Origin: Nocardia abscessus NBRC 100374
GTDB taxonomy: Bacteria; Actinomycetota; Actinomycetes; Mycobacteriales; Mycobacteriaceae
Assembly (NCBI RefSeq): GCF_000308455.1
Contig: NZ_BAFP01000123.1
Location: 62,001 to 126,000, forward strand
Length of the DNA stretch: 64,000 nt
Direction of reading: 5' to 3'
A program made the position numbers and the translations under genes. The notes under the pieces are model-generated. The model did not search any database. It was not told the DNA's origin and saw only the letters and a list, made by a program, of their open reading frames with translations. Shown piece after piece: positions 1 to 9,605 of this stretch (position 1 is the stretch's first letter; each line of letters opens with the position of its first letter).

Positions 1-2574
1 GACCAACGTCCGGCTGTACTGCGGGATCAACCGGATCTTGCCCGCGGTGCCGAAGTCGATGGTCACCGTGGCCAGTGGGCCGAAGCCCTCGGCGGCGATC
101 ACCCGGCCGAGACCGTACTTGTCGTCGCTGACCCGATCGCCCACGGCGAGCACCAAGTTCGTGTTGTTGCGGGTCGCGCCGCCGGGAGCGGGCCTGCGCG
201 GTCCACGATCACGCAAGCCGGGCCGCTGCTGCGACCACCCGTCACCGCGCGTCCAGTCCCGCTCCAGGCCGTCGTCGTCGCCACGCCGCCGGAGACCTCT
301 CGTCCCGGGCGATCCGGCCGGCTCGAGCCGCCGCCAATCGAGGAGGTGACCGGGGATCTCTTGCAGAAACCGTGATTCCGGGTTCGACACCGGCTGACCC
401 CAGCCCGAACGCACCACGGCACGCGTCAGGTACAGCCGCTGCCGGGCCCTGGTGATGCCGACGTAGGCGAGGCGGCGTTCCTCGGCCAATTCGGTCGGAT
501 CGCCGAGCGCCCGCATGTGCGGGAACTGCCCGTCCTCCCAGCCGGTGACGAACACCACCGGGAACTCCAGTCCCTTGGCGGTGTGCAGCGTCATCATCGT
601 GACCACGCCGGAGCCCTCGTCCGGAATCTGGTCGGTGTCGGCCACCAGCGAGACCCGCTCCAGGAACGCCGCGAGCGAACCGGGGTCCGGCTCGCCTTCA
701 CCCACCTCGGGCAGCAGCCCCTCCTGCCGGGCCGCCTCGGCGTTGTTGTGCGCCTCGGAGCTGAACTCGCGCGCCACGCTGACCAATTCGTTGAGGTTGT
801 CCAGCCGGGCGCCGTCCTGCGGGTCGTCGGACGCCTCCAGCTCGGCGCGATAACCGGTGCGCTCGAGCACCGCTTCGACGACGTTGCCCACGTCGGGGAA
901 GTCGGATTCCGCGCGTTCACCGGCGGCGCGGACGTCGTCGAGCAGGTCGAGGAAGCTCGCGATGGCGCGCTGGGCACGCGTGTTCAGCAGCGCCACTTTG
1001 CCTTCGGCGGCGTCGCGCAGCGCGGCGGCGAAACCGATCCCGCGCTGTTCGGCATGGACCGCCACGCAGGCTTCGGCGCGGTCGCCGATGCCGCGGCGGG
1101 GCGTGTTCAGGATGCGACGCATGCTCACCGCGTCCTCCGGGTTCTCCAGCACCCGCAGGTAGGCGACGATGTCGCGCACCTCTTTGCGCTCGTAGAAGCG
1201 GACGCCGCCGACCACCTTGTAGGGCAGGCCCATCCGGATGAAGATCTCTTCCAGCGCGCGGGAGTTGTTGTTGGTGCGGTAGAACACCGCGACGTCGGCG
1301 TAGTTGGCCTCGCCCTGGTCGACCAGCCGGTCGATCTCGCGCGCCACGAACGACGCCTCGTCGTGCTCGTTGTCGGCGACATAGCCGGTGATCAGGTCGC
1401 CCTCGCCGGAATCGGTCCACAGCTTCTTGTCGCGCCGGTTCTCGTTGCGCGAGATCACCGCGTTGGCGGCGGAGAGGATGTGCTGGGTGGAGCGATAGTT
1501 CTGCTCCAGCAGAATGGTTTCGGCGTCGGGGAAGTCGCGCTCGAACTCCTCGATATTGCGGATCGTCGCGCCGCGGAAGGCGTAGATGGACTGGTCGGCG
1601 TCACCCACCACGCACAGTTCGCTCGGCGGAACCCGATCCTCGGCCCCCTCGTCCACGTGGTGGCCGACCAGCTCGCGGACCAGGACGTACTGCGCGTGGT
1701 TGGTGTCCTGGTACTCGTCCACCAGCACGTGCCGGAACCGGCGGCGGTAGTACTCGGCGACCTGCGGATGGTTCTGCAGCAGCGCCACCGTCTCGCCGAT
1801 CAGGTCGTCGAAGTCCAGCGCGTTCGCCGAGCGCAGCCTGCGCTGATACTCGGTGTAGACCCTGGCCACCAGGCCGGGCAGCTCGGTGTCGTCCGATTCC
1901 GCGTCCGCGGTGGCGCGGGCCGGATCGATGAGCTCGTTCTTCAGGTTCGAGATCGCGGTGGCGAGCAGGCGCGCCGAGTACTTCTTGGTGTCGATGTCCA
2001 GGTCGCGGCTGATCATGGTGAGCAGGCGCCGCGAATCGTCCGCGTCGTAGATGGAGAAGTTCGAGTTCAGGCCGGGCAGCAGCGCCGCCTGGGTACGCAG
2101 GATGCGGACGCAACTGGAGTGGAACGTCGACACCCACATGGTGTTCGCACGCGGTCCGACCAGCCCTGTCACCCGCTCCCGCATCTCCGCGGCGGCCTTG
2201 TTGGTGAACGTGATGGCGAGCACTTGGCCCGGGGTGACGCCACGAGCGGCCAGCAGATAGGCGATGCGGCGGGTGAGCACGGCGGTTTTTCCAGAGCCCG
2301 CGCCCGCCACGATGAGCAGGGGGGATCCGGTGTGCACCACCGCCGCCCGCTGCTGCGGGTTCAGGCCGTCGAGCAGGCGCTCGGCTTCCTCGGCGCGCCG
2401 CTGCTCGCGCTCGACGCGCTGCCGCTCGCGCTCGGCGTCCGTGGGCGGCGCCTCGGGCGCGGCGGCAGGCCGCGACCCCTCCGCCGCGTCACCGCCGGGG
2501 AACGGCGGTTTCGGTGTCGGGTCCGGGTGCGCGATCCGACCGGCCTGCGTCTTGGGAGCCACCGTGATGTCCAT
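1..2574 (-). CDS. pcrA: ATP-dependent DNA helicase PcrA/UvrD (3' end outside window)
   Basis: Superfamily 1A 3'-5' DNA helicase used in nucleotide excision repair and in clearing replication obstacles. The minus-strand reading shows a ~65-residue charged N-terminal extension, then Walker A (AGAGSGKT), motif Ia (TFTNKAAAEM), motif II as VDEYQDTN, motif III around DQSIYAFRGATIRN and motif QNYRSTQHIL. The last visible residues (DFGTAGKIRLIPQYS) match the C-terminal tudor-like tail of actinobacterial PcrA, so only a few residues are missing beyond base 1. The frame is open for 858 codons. ATG at 2574 was chosen because an in-frame TAG lies only a few codons upstream. It is divergent from chorismate mutase across a 384-bp gap. 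Family assignment is firm; the exact C-terminus is not visible. Confidence 0.96.
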   Translation of the reverse strand, partial: MDITVAPKTQAGRIAHPDPTPKPPFPGGDAAEGSRPAAAPEAPPTDAERERQRVEREQRRAEEAERLLDGLNPQQRAAVVHTGSPLLIVAGAGSGKTAVLTRRIAYLLAARGVTPGQVLAITFTNKAAAEMRERVTGLVGPRANTMWVSTFHSSCVRILRTQAALLPGLNSNFSIYDADDSRRLLTMISRDLDIDTKKYSARLLATAISNLKNELIDPARATADAESDDTELPGLVARVYTEYQRRLRSANALDFDDLIGETVALLQNHPQVAEYYRRRFRHVLVDEYQDTNHAQYVLVRELVGHHVDEGAEDRVPPSELCVVGDADQSIYAFRGATIRNIEEFERDFPDAETILLEQNYRSTQHILSAANAVISRNENRRDKKLWTDSGEGDLITGYVADNEHDEASFVAREIDRLVDQGEANYADVAVFYRTNNNSRALEEIFIRMGLPYKVVGGVRFYERKEVRDIVAYLRVLENPEDAVSMRRILNTPRRGIGDRAEACVAVHAEQRGIGFAAALRDAAEGKVALLNTRAQRAIASFLDLLDDVRAAGERAESDFPDVGNVVEAVLERTGYRAELEASDDPQDGARLDNLNELVSVAREFSSEAHNNAEAARQEGLLPEVGEGEPDPGSLAAFLERVSLVADTDQIPDEGSGVVTMMTLHTAKGLEFPVVFVTGWEDGQFPHMRALGDPTELAEERRLAYVGITRARQRLYLTRAVVRSGWGQPVSNPESRFLQEIPGHLLDWRRLEPAGSPGTRGLRRRGDDDGLERDWTRGDGWSQQRPGLRDRGPRRPAPGGATRNNTNLVLAVGDRVSDDKYGLGRVIAAEGFGPLATVTIDFGTAGKIRLIPQYSRTLV

Positions 2575-2958
2575 CGTCCATCCACGCTACCGGCGGCCAC
2601 CGACACGGATGAAGCCCCGGGGGACATCGGTATCGGTTCGGCGCCGGATGCCTGAACGGCGCGTGAACTCCCGCTGGTGGGAAGCCGGGGCGAAACGACC
2701 TGCGTCTCTCCCGCGATTCCCAAACGTATCCGTTTTGCATACCCCCCAGCCCGTGGCACACTGGCGACATGCTCAGCGCTTCCGCAAGACATCCGATTCG
2801 GCTGCCGGCCGGACACCGGGATCGCGGAGCCTGTACCTGAGCACACCTTTCTGGGGGGACAATACAAGGCCCACCAGGTCTGTTTCACGGTGAAAGAACT
2901 GATCGGTAACGAGCCGCGTGCACGCGCCGATCCCTGTTCTGACACGAGGAGATGAATG
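2575..2958. promoter_or_regulatory. Divergent intergenic region pcrA / chorismate mutase with a perfect 13-bp palindrome
   Basis: 384 bases without a supported gene, holding the promoters of both flanking genes. The only clear element is a perfect palindrome TTTCAC-G-GTGAAA at 2883-2895, about 60 bases before the chorismate mutase start. It could be an operator or part of the leader. No ORF in this gap has convincing codon structure. Confidence 0.4.
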
Positions 2959-3252
2959 ATGAGCACCCCTGCCACGACGACCGGGTCCGAATCCGCGTTG
3001 CCGCAGACCGAGGCCGAGATCGACAAGCTCCGCAAGGAGATCGACAGTCTCGACGCCGAGATCCTGGCCGCGATCAAGCGGCGGACGGAGATCTCCCGGA
3101 TCATCGGCCGGACGCGCATGGCGTCGGGCGGGCCGCGCCTGGTGCACAGTCGCGAAATGAAGGTGCTGGAGCGGTTCAGCGAGCTGGGCCAGGAAGGCCA
3201 CACCCTCGCCATGCTGCTGCTGCGCCTCGGGCGCGGTCGCCTCGGCCACTGA
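2959..3252 (+). CDS. Chorismate mutase, AroQ-delta (intracellular, monofunctional)
   Basis: Converts chorismate to prephenate at the head of phenylalanine and tyrosine synthesis. The ~97-residue all-helical protein has the AroQ motif in helix 1 (IDKLRKEIDSLDAEILAAIK), the RTEISRIIGRTRMASGG segment, and the C-terminal RLGRGRLGH tail characteristic of the actinobacterial AroQ-delta subfamily (Rv0948c type), which is activated by complex formation with DAHP synthase. Two adjacent ATGs exist at 2956 and 2959. GAGGAG at 2946-2951 is 7 bases from the second, which is preferred. It is a stand-alone gene followed by a hairpin, convergent with the aldehyde dehydrogenase. Confidence 0.95.
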   Translation: MSTPATTTGSESALPQTEAEIDKLRKEIDSLDAEILAAIKRRTEISRIIGRTRMASGGPRLVHSREMKVLERFSELGQEGHTLAMLLLRLGRGRLGH

Positions 3253-3296
3253 CCTGACAATCACGCGGCGCGCTCGCGAGACCGTCGCTTCCACAA

Positions 3297-3330
3297 GGCC
3301 GCCCCGGGTGTGCTCAACCCCGGGGCGGTC
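3297..3330. terminator. Hairpin between convergent chorismate mutase and aldehyde dehydrogenase
   Basis: A perfect 10-bp stem, CCGCCCCGGG (3299-3308) with CCCGGGGCGG (3319-3328), extended by one wobble and one GC pair, around a 10-base loop. It lies between two convergent genes with no long U tract, as is common for actinobacterial terminators, and can serve both strands. Confidence 0.7.
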
Positions 3331-3393
3331 GTTTCATGTCCGCGGTCGGATGCTTCGAGTGCCGGTCGGCCGCATCCCACCCCCGCGGAAGCG

Positions 3394-4851
3394 TCAGGTG
3401 AGTGCGATGTACTTGGTGGACAAGTACTCCTCGATCCCCTCGGTGCCACCCTCCCGGCCGAAACCGGACTGCTTGACGCCACCGAAGGGCGCCGCGGGGT
3501 CGGAGATGACGCCGCGATTGACGCCCACCATGCCGGATTCCAGGCCCTCGGCGATCCGCATGGCGCGATCGAGGTCGCGGGTGTACACGTAGCTGACCAA
3601 GCCGAATTCGGTGTCGTTGGCGGCGGCGAGCCCTTCGGCCTCGGTCCGGAAGCCCACGATCGGCGCGACCGGGCCGAAGACCTCCTCGCGCAGAATCCTG
3701 GCTTGCGGCGGGACGTCCCGCAGGACGGTCGCCGGGTAGAACCAGCCGGGCCCGGCGGGCGCCTTGCCGCCGATCAGCACCCGCGCACCGGCCGCGACGG
3801 CGTCGTCCACCAGTTCGCTCACCGTGTGCAGTTGCTCCTCGTTGATCAGTGGGCCCAGCGTGGTGTCCGGGTCGGCGCCGGGTCCGAGCCGCACGCTGCT
3901 CGACATCGCCTCCACCAGCTTGGTGGAGAACTCCTCGAGCACGCTCTCGTGCACGTGGAAGCGGTTGGCCGCGGTGCACGCCTCGCCGCCGTTGCGCAGT
4001 TTCGCCAGCATTGCGCCCTGCACGGCGGCATCCACGTCGGCGTCCTCGAACACCACGAACGGCGCGTTCCCGCCGAGTTCCATCGAGGTGCGCAGCAGCC
4101 GGTTCGCGGACTTCTCCACCAGCTTCTTGCCCACCTCGGTGGAGCCGGTGAAGGTGAGTTTGCGCAGCCGGGGATCGTCGAGCAGCGGCTGGGTCACCGC
4201 GCCGGAGCGGCTGGAGGTGACCACCGAGAGCACGCCGTCGGGCAAGCCGGCCGCGCTGCACAGCTGGGCCAGCAGAAGCATGGTCAGCGGCGTCGCCGAG
4301 GCGGGTTTGACGATCATCGTGCAGCCCGCCGCCAGCGCGGGGCCGATCTTGCGCGTGCCCATGGCGAGCGGGAAATTCCACGGCGTGATCGCCAGGCAGG
4401 GGCCGACCGGTTGCTTGTGCACCATGATCCGCCCGGTACCGGAAGGCGCGTGCAGGTAGCGCCCGTGCACCCGGGCGGCCTCCTCGCTGAACCAGCGGAA
4501 GAACTCGGCGCCGTAACGCACCTCGTTGCGGCTCTCCGGCAGCGCCTTGCCCATTTCCAGGGTCATCAGCAGGGCGAACTCCTCCGCGCGGGCGGTGATC
4601 TGCTCGAACACCTCGCGCAGGATCTCCCCCCGCTCGCGCGCGGCCGTGGCCGCCCATTCGTCCTGTGCGGCGACGGCCGCGTCGAGTGCGCGCACCGCGT
4701 CCTCCGGGGTCGCGTCCGCGACGTGCGTCAGCACCTCCCCGGTCGCGGGATTGTGCACCGGGAAGGTGCCCCCACCGGTGGCGTCCACGGGGCGCCCTGC
4801 GATCCACAGCTGCTTCGGTACGGATTCGAGAAGTTCACGTTCGGAGCCCAT
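3394..4851 (-). CDS. gabD: NAD(P)-dependent succinate-semialdehyde dehydrogenase (GabD-type aldehyde dehydrogenase)
   Basis: Oxidises succinate semialdehyde to succinate in the GABA shunt, or a related aldehyde. The 485-residue length is typical of the ALDH superfamily. Visible motifs are ITPWNFPLAMGTRK (155-168), the cofactor lysine in VKPAS (182), the nucleotide-binding turn FTGSTEVGK (234-242), the general base Glu258 in MELGG and the nucleophile Cys292 in GGEACTAANRF, a context typical of GabD-like enzymes. It starts at ATG 4851 and is divergent from pgi across ~230 bp. The substrate is inferred from motif similarity; another semialdehyde is possible. Confidence 0.88.
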   Translation of the reverse strand: MGSERELLESVPKQLWIAGRPVDATGGGTFPVHNPATGEVLTHVADATPEDAVRALDAAVAAQDEWAATAARERGEILREVFEQITARAEEFALLMTLEMGKALPESRNEVRYGAEFFRWFSEEAARVHGRYLHAPSGTGRIMVHKQPVGPCLAITPWNFPLAMGTRKIGPALAAGCTMIVKPASATPLTMLLLAQLCSAAGLPDGVLSVVTSSRSGAVTQPLLDDPRLRKLTFTGSTEVGKKLVEKSANRLLRTSMELGGNAPFVVFEDADVDAAVQGAMLAKLRNGGEACTAANRFHVHESVLEEFSTKLVEAMSSSVRLGPGADPDTTLGPLINEEQLHTVSELVDDAVAAGARVLIGGKAPAGPGWFYPATVLRDVPPQARILREEVFGPVAPIVGFRTEAEGLAAANDTEFGLVSYVYTRDLDRAMRIAEGLESGMVGVNRGVISDPAAPFGGVKQSGFGREGGTEGIEEYLSTKYIALT

Positions 4852-5083
4852 GACGCCAGACTATGCCTCACACCGGGAGCACATCCTGGAACTCATATCG
4901 GCCGCCCCCATCGGGTCGGTGCAGGGGCCCGGCCCGGCGCGTCGCCCCGGCCGCGGGCACCTGTGGCCACGGTAAGTCCGATGTGGCGCAGCGGATTCTC
5001 GCCTCGGCGGCGGCACCGGCGGACCCGACTCTCCGCGAACGCACCCGTGCGCGCGACCGTGCCTGCTTGTACCCTCGGCGAAC

Positions 5084-6721
5084 GTGAGCAGCGACATCAC
5101 CGCGACGGCGGCATGGCGGAAACTGCACGATCATCACGGCACCGTCGCCGACCGACACCTCAGGGAGTTCTTCGCGGACGATCCGGCGCGGGGCAGCGAG
5201 CTGACCGTCGAGGTGGGCGATCTGCACATCGACTACAGCAAGCACCGCGTCAACCGGGAAACCTTGCACCTGCTGGTGGAATTGGCGCGCGAGGCCGGTG
5301 TGCCCGAGCGGCGTGCCGCGATGTTCGGGGGCGAGCACATCAACACCTCCGAGAACCGCGCGGTCGGCCATGTCGCGCTGCGGCTGCCAGCGGGCGAGAC
5401 CATGGTCATCGACGGCGCCGACGCGGGCGCCGAGGTGCACGAGGTGCTGCGGCGGATGGGCGAGTTCACCGACGCGCTGCGCTCCGGCGCGTGGCGCGGG
5501 GCGACCGGCGAGCGCATCACGACAGTGGTCAACATCGGCATCGGCGGCTCGGACCTCGGGCCGGTCATGGTGCACCAGGCGCTGCGGCACTACGCCGACG
5601 CCGGGATCGGCGCCCGGTTCGTCTCGAACGTCGACCCGACCGATCTGATCGCGAAGCTGGACGGCCTGAATCCGGCCACCACGCTGTTCATCGTCGCCTC
5701 GAAGACGTTCTCCACCCTGGAGACGCTCACCAACGCGACCGCGGCCCGGCGCTGGCTGGTCGCCGCGCTCGGCGAAGGCGCCGTGGCCAAGCACTTCGTC
5801 GCGGTATCCACCAATGCCGAGCGGGTCGCGGAATTCGGTATCGATATCGAGAACATGTTCGGTTTCTGGGATTGGGTCGGTGGCCGATACTCGGTGGCCT
5901 CGGCGATCGGCCTGTCGGTGATGGCGACCATCGGCAAGGAACGCTTCGCCGAGTTCCTCGCCGGGATGCACGCGGTGGATCGGCACTTCGCCGAGGCGCC
6001 GCTGGAGGCGAACGCCCCGGTGCTGCTCGGCCTGCTCGGCGTCTGGTATTCGAACTTCTTCGGCGCCGCCTCCCGCGCGGTGCTGCCGTATTCGAACGAT
6101 CTGGCCCGTTTCCCGGCCTATCTACAGCAGTTGACCATGGAGTCCAACGGCAAATCGGTGCGCGCCGACGGCACCCCCGTCACTACCTCCACCGGCGAGA
6201 TCTTCTGGGGCGAACCGGGCACCAACGGCCAGCACGCCTTTTACCAACTGCTGCACCAGGGCACCCGGCTCATCCCCGCCGACTTCATCGGATTCGCCCA
6301 ACCCACAGCGGATCTGGCGACCATCGACGGCACCGGCAGCATGCACGACATCCTGATGAGCAACCTGTTCGCGCAAACCAAGGTGCTCGCCTTCGGCAAG
6401 ACCGCCGAGGAGATCGCCGCCGAGGGCACCGATCCCGCACTAGTGCCGCACAAGGTGATGCCGGGCAACCGCCCCTCCACCACCATCCTCGCGCCCCGGC
6501 TCACCCCGTCGGTGGTCGGTCAGCTCATCGCGCTCTACGAGCACCAGGTCTTCGTGGAAGGCACCATCTGGGGCATCGACAGCTTCGACCAGTGGGGTGT
6601 CGAACTCGGCAAGCAGCAGGCCCTCGCCTTGGCCCCGCTGCTCACCGACGCGCAAGAGCCCCAGCCACAGGACGATTCGTCCACCGACTCGCTCATCCGC
6701 TGGTACCGCGGGCACCGCTGA
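5084..6721 (+). CDS. pgi: Glucose-6-phosphate isomerase
   Basis: Interconverts glucose 6-phosphate and fructose 6-phosphate in glycolysis and gluconeogenesis (cytosolic). The 545 residues are the usual bacterial length. Signatures include GIGGSDLGP, the phosphate-binding ASKTFSTLET, the family signature beginning YSNDLARFPAYLQQ, GTNGQHAFYQLLHQG with the catalytic His region, and QWGVELGKQ with the catalytic Lys near the C-terminus. The start is GTG at 5084 (MSSDITATAAW). It stands alone between the divergent gabD-like gene and a convergent K+ channel 14 bases away. Confidence 0.98.
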   Translation: MSSDITATAAWRKLHDHHGTVADRHLREFFADDPARGSELTVEVGDLHIDYSKHRVNRETLHLLVELAREAGVPERRAAMFGGEHINTSENRAVGHVALRLPAGETMVIDGADAGAEVHEVLRRMGEFTDALRSGAWRGATGERITTVVNIGIGGSDLGPVMVHQALRHYADAGIGARFVSNVDPTDLIAKLDGLNPATTLFIVASKTFSTLETLTNATAARRWLVAALGEGAVAKHFVAVSTNAERVAEFGIDIENMFGFWDWVGGRYSVASAIGLSVMATIGKERFAEFLAGMHAVDRHFAEAPLEANAPVLLGLLGVWYSNFFGAASRAVLPYSNDLARFPAYLQQLTMESNGKSVRADGTPVTTSTGEIFWGEPGTNGQHAFYQLLHQGTRLIPADFIGFAQPTADLATIDGTGSMHDILMSNLFAQTKVLAFGKTAEEIAAEGTDPALVPHKVMPGNRPSTTILAPRLTPSVVGQLIALYEHQVFVEGTIWGIDSFDQWGVELGKQQALALAPLLTDAQEPQPQDDSSTDSLIRWYRGHR

Positions 6722-6735
6722 TCCATCCCGCGACG

Positions 6736-7284
6736 CTAGTCGGCCCCGCCGGGCGGGCTTTTGCGCTGCGCCTCGTCGAGCCGACGGACGATGAGCGAGG
6801 TGCCTATCGCGATCAAGGTGCCGATGACGCCGAGATCGAAGACGACCTGGACCATGGTGGCCACTTTCGCCGCGGGCCCGACCGCATGCACGTCCCCGTA
6901 GCCGACGGTCCCGAGAGTGACGATCGTGTAGTAGAGCGCGTCGGTTCGCGTGTGCAGTCCGTCGAACTGGCCGGGCGCGCGCTGTTCGAGCACGTAGTAG
7001 TAGAGGGCGAAGAACGTCACCACGACGCAGACCACGAGCAGCACGTCGTTGATCCGTCCGCTGCTCGCCCGCGGATCGCGGAAGTAGCGGCGGACGCGCC
7101 ACCGAGCCAGCCAGATCAGGCCGGCGACTCCGACGACGAAGGCGACCAGCCCGAGCACCGCGGCGGGGCGACCGAGCGGCACGCTCTCCAGCGGCAGAAA
7201 GTAATAGAACAGCAGAGCGCACACCACGGCCGGCACATTGTGCACCACGCGCGATGACCTGCCGACTGCGCGATTATCCGTCAT
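6736..7284 (-). CDS. Potassium channel family protein (Ion_trans_2 pore)
   Basis: Membrane protein of about 182 residues. Two N-terminal hydrophobic segments are followed by a classical pore unit: transmembrane helix, pore helix, the K+ selectivity filter TVGYGD, and a second helix ending in a short basic tail (IVRRLDEAQRK). No cytoplasmic RCK/TrkA-N gating domain follows, so gating is unclear. The frame opens further upstream to 7401, but those residues are Arg-rich without hydrophobic or family character, so ATG 7284 (MTDNRAVGR) is preferred. It is convergent with pgi and divergent from the flavoprotein at 7466. Confidence 0.85.
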   Translation of the reverse strand: MTDNRAVGRSSRVVHNVPAVVCALLFYYFLPLESVPLGRPAAVLGLVAFVVGVAGLIWLARWRVRRYFRDPRASSGRINDVLLVVCVVVTFFALYYYVLEQRAPGQFDGLHTRTDALYYTIVTLGTVGYGDVHAVGPAAKVATMVQVVFDLGVIGTLIAIGTSLIVRRLDEAQRKSPPGGAD

Positions 7285-7465
7285 CACTCCATCATCTGCC
7301 CAGGTAGAGCGCATGAGCCGCTGCACGCGCCGGACGCGATGCGCGGTTGGCTTGCCGCGGGCCGTCAGGTCTCGGCGGCGCGGTGACGTGATCCGCCTCA
7401 CCAGGTGTCACAAGGATCGGTTGCGCGGTGTCTTGTGTCCGAAGCCCTCGAACGAAGGAGACGCC

Positions 7466-8653
7466 ATGACTGGAAACATCGATGTGGTCGTGGTCGGCGG
7501 CGGATACGCCGGCGTCTTGGCCGCCAATCGCCTGACGCAGCGTGACGACGTGACAGTGACTCTGATCAACCCGCGCCCGACCTTCGTCGAGCGGATCCGC
7601 CTGCACCAACTGGTCGGGGGTTCGCACCAGGCGGTCGTCGACTACCGCGAGATCCTGGGCGAGCGCGTCCGGCTCGTGGTCGACACCGTGACCCGGATCG
7701 ACGCGGCCGAGCGCAGCGTGGCCTTGGCGACCGGCGGCACGGCGAGCTACGACTATCTGGTGTACGCGGTGGGCAGTGGCAGCGCCGATCCGGGCGTGCC
7801 GGGAGCGGGCGAGTTCGCCTATCCGGTCGCCACTCTGGAGGAGGCGCGGCGGCTGCGGCCGGTCTTGGACGCCGCGCCCGTGACGGCCGCGGTGACCGTC
7901 GTTGGAGCCGGTGCGACCGGCATCGAGATCGCCGCCGAGCTGGCGGAGCAGGGTCGCCGGGTGACCGTGGCCTGCGGCGGGGCGCTCGGCCCGTACCTGC
8001 ATCCTCGGGGTCGGCGGTCGGTGGCCAAGCGGCTGGCCGAACTCGGGGTGACCGTGCTCGAAGGCCCCCACTCGAAGGTCACGTCCGTGACGCCGGATTC
8101 GGTGCGGCTCAGTGGCGGCCACACGCTGCGGAGCACGGTGACCATCTGGACCGCCGGTTTCGGCGTGCCGGACCTGGCCGCCCGCAGTGGACTGAGCACC
8201 GACGCGGTCGGCCGCCTGCTCACCGACGAGACGTTGACGAGCGTGGACGACGTGCGCATCGTCGCGGCGGGCGATTCGGCGGCGCCGTCGGACCTGCCGT
8301 TGCGAATGAGCTGCCAGACCGCCCGTCCGCTGGGCGCCCACGCCGCGGACACGGTGCTGGCCCGGATCGCGGGTACGCAGCCCGCGGCCATCGACGTGGG
8401 TTACTTCGGCCAATGCATCGCCCTGGGCCGTCGCGCCGCCACCCTCCAGGTCGCCTCGAGGGACGACACCGCGAACAGGTTCTACATCGGTGGTCGCCTG
8501 GCCGCGAAGATCAAGGAAATCGCCTGCAAGAACGTCGTCAAGGAACTGGCGGACGAGGCACGCAAGCCGGGGTCGTTCACCTGGGGGTTCAAGGACGGCA
8601 AACGCAGGCAGCTGCTGCAGGCCGAGCGCGGCGCGGCGCCTGCCACCCTCTGA
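7466..8653 (+). CDS. NAD(P)/FAD-dependent oxidoreductase, type II NADH dehydrogenase-like
   Basis: Two-dinucleotide-binding-domain flavoprotein of 395 residues. The FAD Rossmann motif is at the N-terminus (VVVVGGGYAG, glycines at 11-16), the NAD(P) motif VVGAGATGIEIAAELAE lies mid-protein, and AAGDSA-type residues mark the second FAD contact. It resembles NDH-2 and related soluble quinone reductases but lacks an obvious C-terminal membrane anchor. The start ATG 7466 follows GAAGGAG by a good spacing; the frame is open further upstream but without family similarity. The physiological electron acceptor cannot be read from sequence. Confidence 0.85.
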   Translation: MTGNIDVVVVGGGYAGVLAANRLTQRDDVTVTLINPRPTFVERIRLHQLVGGSHQAVVDYREILGERVRLVVDTVTRIDAAERSVALATGGTASYDYLVYAVGSGSADPGVPGAGEFAYPVATLEEARRLRPVLDAAPVTAAVTVVGAGATGIEIAAELAEQGRRVTVACGGALGPYLHPRGRRSVAKRLAELGVTVLEGPHSKVTSVTPDSVRLSGGHTLRSTVTIWTAGFGVPDLAARSGLSTDAVGRLLTDETLTSVDDVRIVAAGDSAAPSDLPLRMSCQTARPLGAHAADTVLARIAGTQPAAIDVGYFGQCIALGRRAATLQVASRDDTANRFYIGGRLAAKIKEIACKNVVKELADEARKPGSFTWGFKDGKRRQLLQAERGAAPATL

Positions 8654-8748
8654 CCGGCGGCCTGCGCCGTCGGTGTCCGAGACGTGCACGCGCCGTGTCG
8701 GTTCGGCTCGGTGGACGAGGACGGCAGCCGTGCACGACGCGTCGTGCC

Positions 8749-9441
8749 TCAGCGGTCGAGGACCGCGTAGCCTTCCGCGTGCCGGCGCAGCACGAGGTCG
8801 GCGCGCTCCCTTGTGGTCGCGACGAGATCCGCGTTGCGTAAGTCGCTGTCGTGCACCTTGTCGCGGGCTGCCGTGGGAGTGCGACCGCCGCGGATGTGCC
8901 TGTCCAGCAGGCGATTCTCGAGCACGTCGCGCGGCGCGTCCAAGTACCAGCATTCGTCGAGCAGGGCGCGGACCGCTGACCACCGCCGCCCCTCGAAGTC
9001 GTCGAGGAGCAGGTAGTTGCCCTCGGTCAGGATGATGGACTGCCGATCGAGCACCACGCCGCCGGGCACCGGCGCATCGATGGACCGGTCGAACGTCGGC
9101 CATGGCACCGGGGCACCCACCGGCGTGGTGCGCAGGCGCCGCAGCCCCGCGACGTAGCCGTCGACGTCGAAGGTGTCCGGCTCACCTTTGCGCGCAAGGC
9201 TTTCCATCGCGCGCAGGACGTCGTTGCCCAGGTGATATCCGTCCATGGGTGCGATCTCGGCGACCGTGCCGCCCGCCTCGGCATTGATCGCATCGCGCAA
9301 TGCGACCGACAAAGTGGATTTGCCCGCGCCCGGCGGCCCCGCGATACCGAGCAGATACCGCCCCCGCGCGGCCCGGTCGAGCACCCGCCGGACCAACCAG
9401 CTCACCGGTCGCTGCACGAACTCCCCTGCCACCGCCGCCAC
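8749..9441 (-). CDS. Nucleoside/nucleotide kinase family protein (P-loop, PanK/uridine-kinase fold)
   Basis: About 230 residues with Walker A GPPGAGKST, MDGYHLGNDVL, the GEPDTFDVDGYVAGLRRLR segment and GNYLLLDD. This combination defines the P-loop kinase group that includes FrcK-like proteins and resembles pantothenate and uridine kinases. The likely reaction is phosphorylation of a sugar or nucleoside hydroxyl by ATP; the substrate is unknown. The frame is open far upstream, but the extra sequence is Arg/Pro-rich and non-homologous. GTG 9441 or the in-frame GTG 9432 is the likely start. It is convergent with the upstream flavoprotein. Confidence 0.82.
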   Translation of the reverse strand: MAAVAGEFVQRPVSWLVRRVLDRAARGRYLLGIAGPPGAGKSTLSVALRDAINAEAGGTVAEIAPMDGYHLGNDVLRAMESLARKGEPDTFDVDGYVAGLRRLRTTPVGAPVPWPTFDRSIDAPVPGGVVLDRQSIILTEGNYLLLDDFEGRRWSAVRALLDECWYLDAPRDVLENRLLDRHIRGGRTPTAARDKVHDSDLRNADLVATTRERADLVLRRHAEGYAVLDR

Positions 9442-9605
9442 ACTACCGCCGCGTGCCGTCTCATGGCCCACCCGCGAACTCGTGCGGACGATCGCGCCGC
9501 ACGGCGGTCTTGCGCCGCGCAACACGGTTGAACGAGCTGATCGGCCCGGCGCAGTGGCCCCGCGTGCCGCGGACCTGGCAGGCGAATGACCGATATCGGC
9601 GGCGC

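Noticed and set aside
517..2655. Plus-strand open frame of about 700 codons opposite pcrA
   Set aside because: Mirror of the helicase gene, whose motifs are clear on the minus strand.
3310..7257. Plus-strand open frame of more than 1,300 codons spanning gabD-like, pgi and the channel gene
   Set aside because: It is antisense to gabD and in a shifted frame across pgi; it has no motif and no consistent codon pattern.
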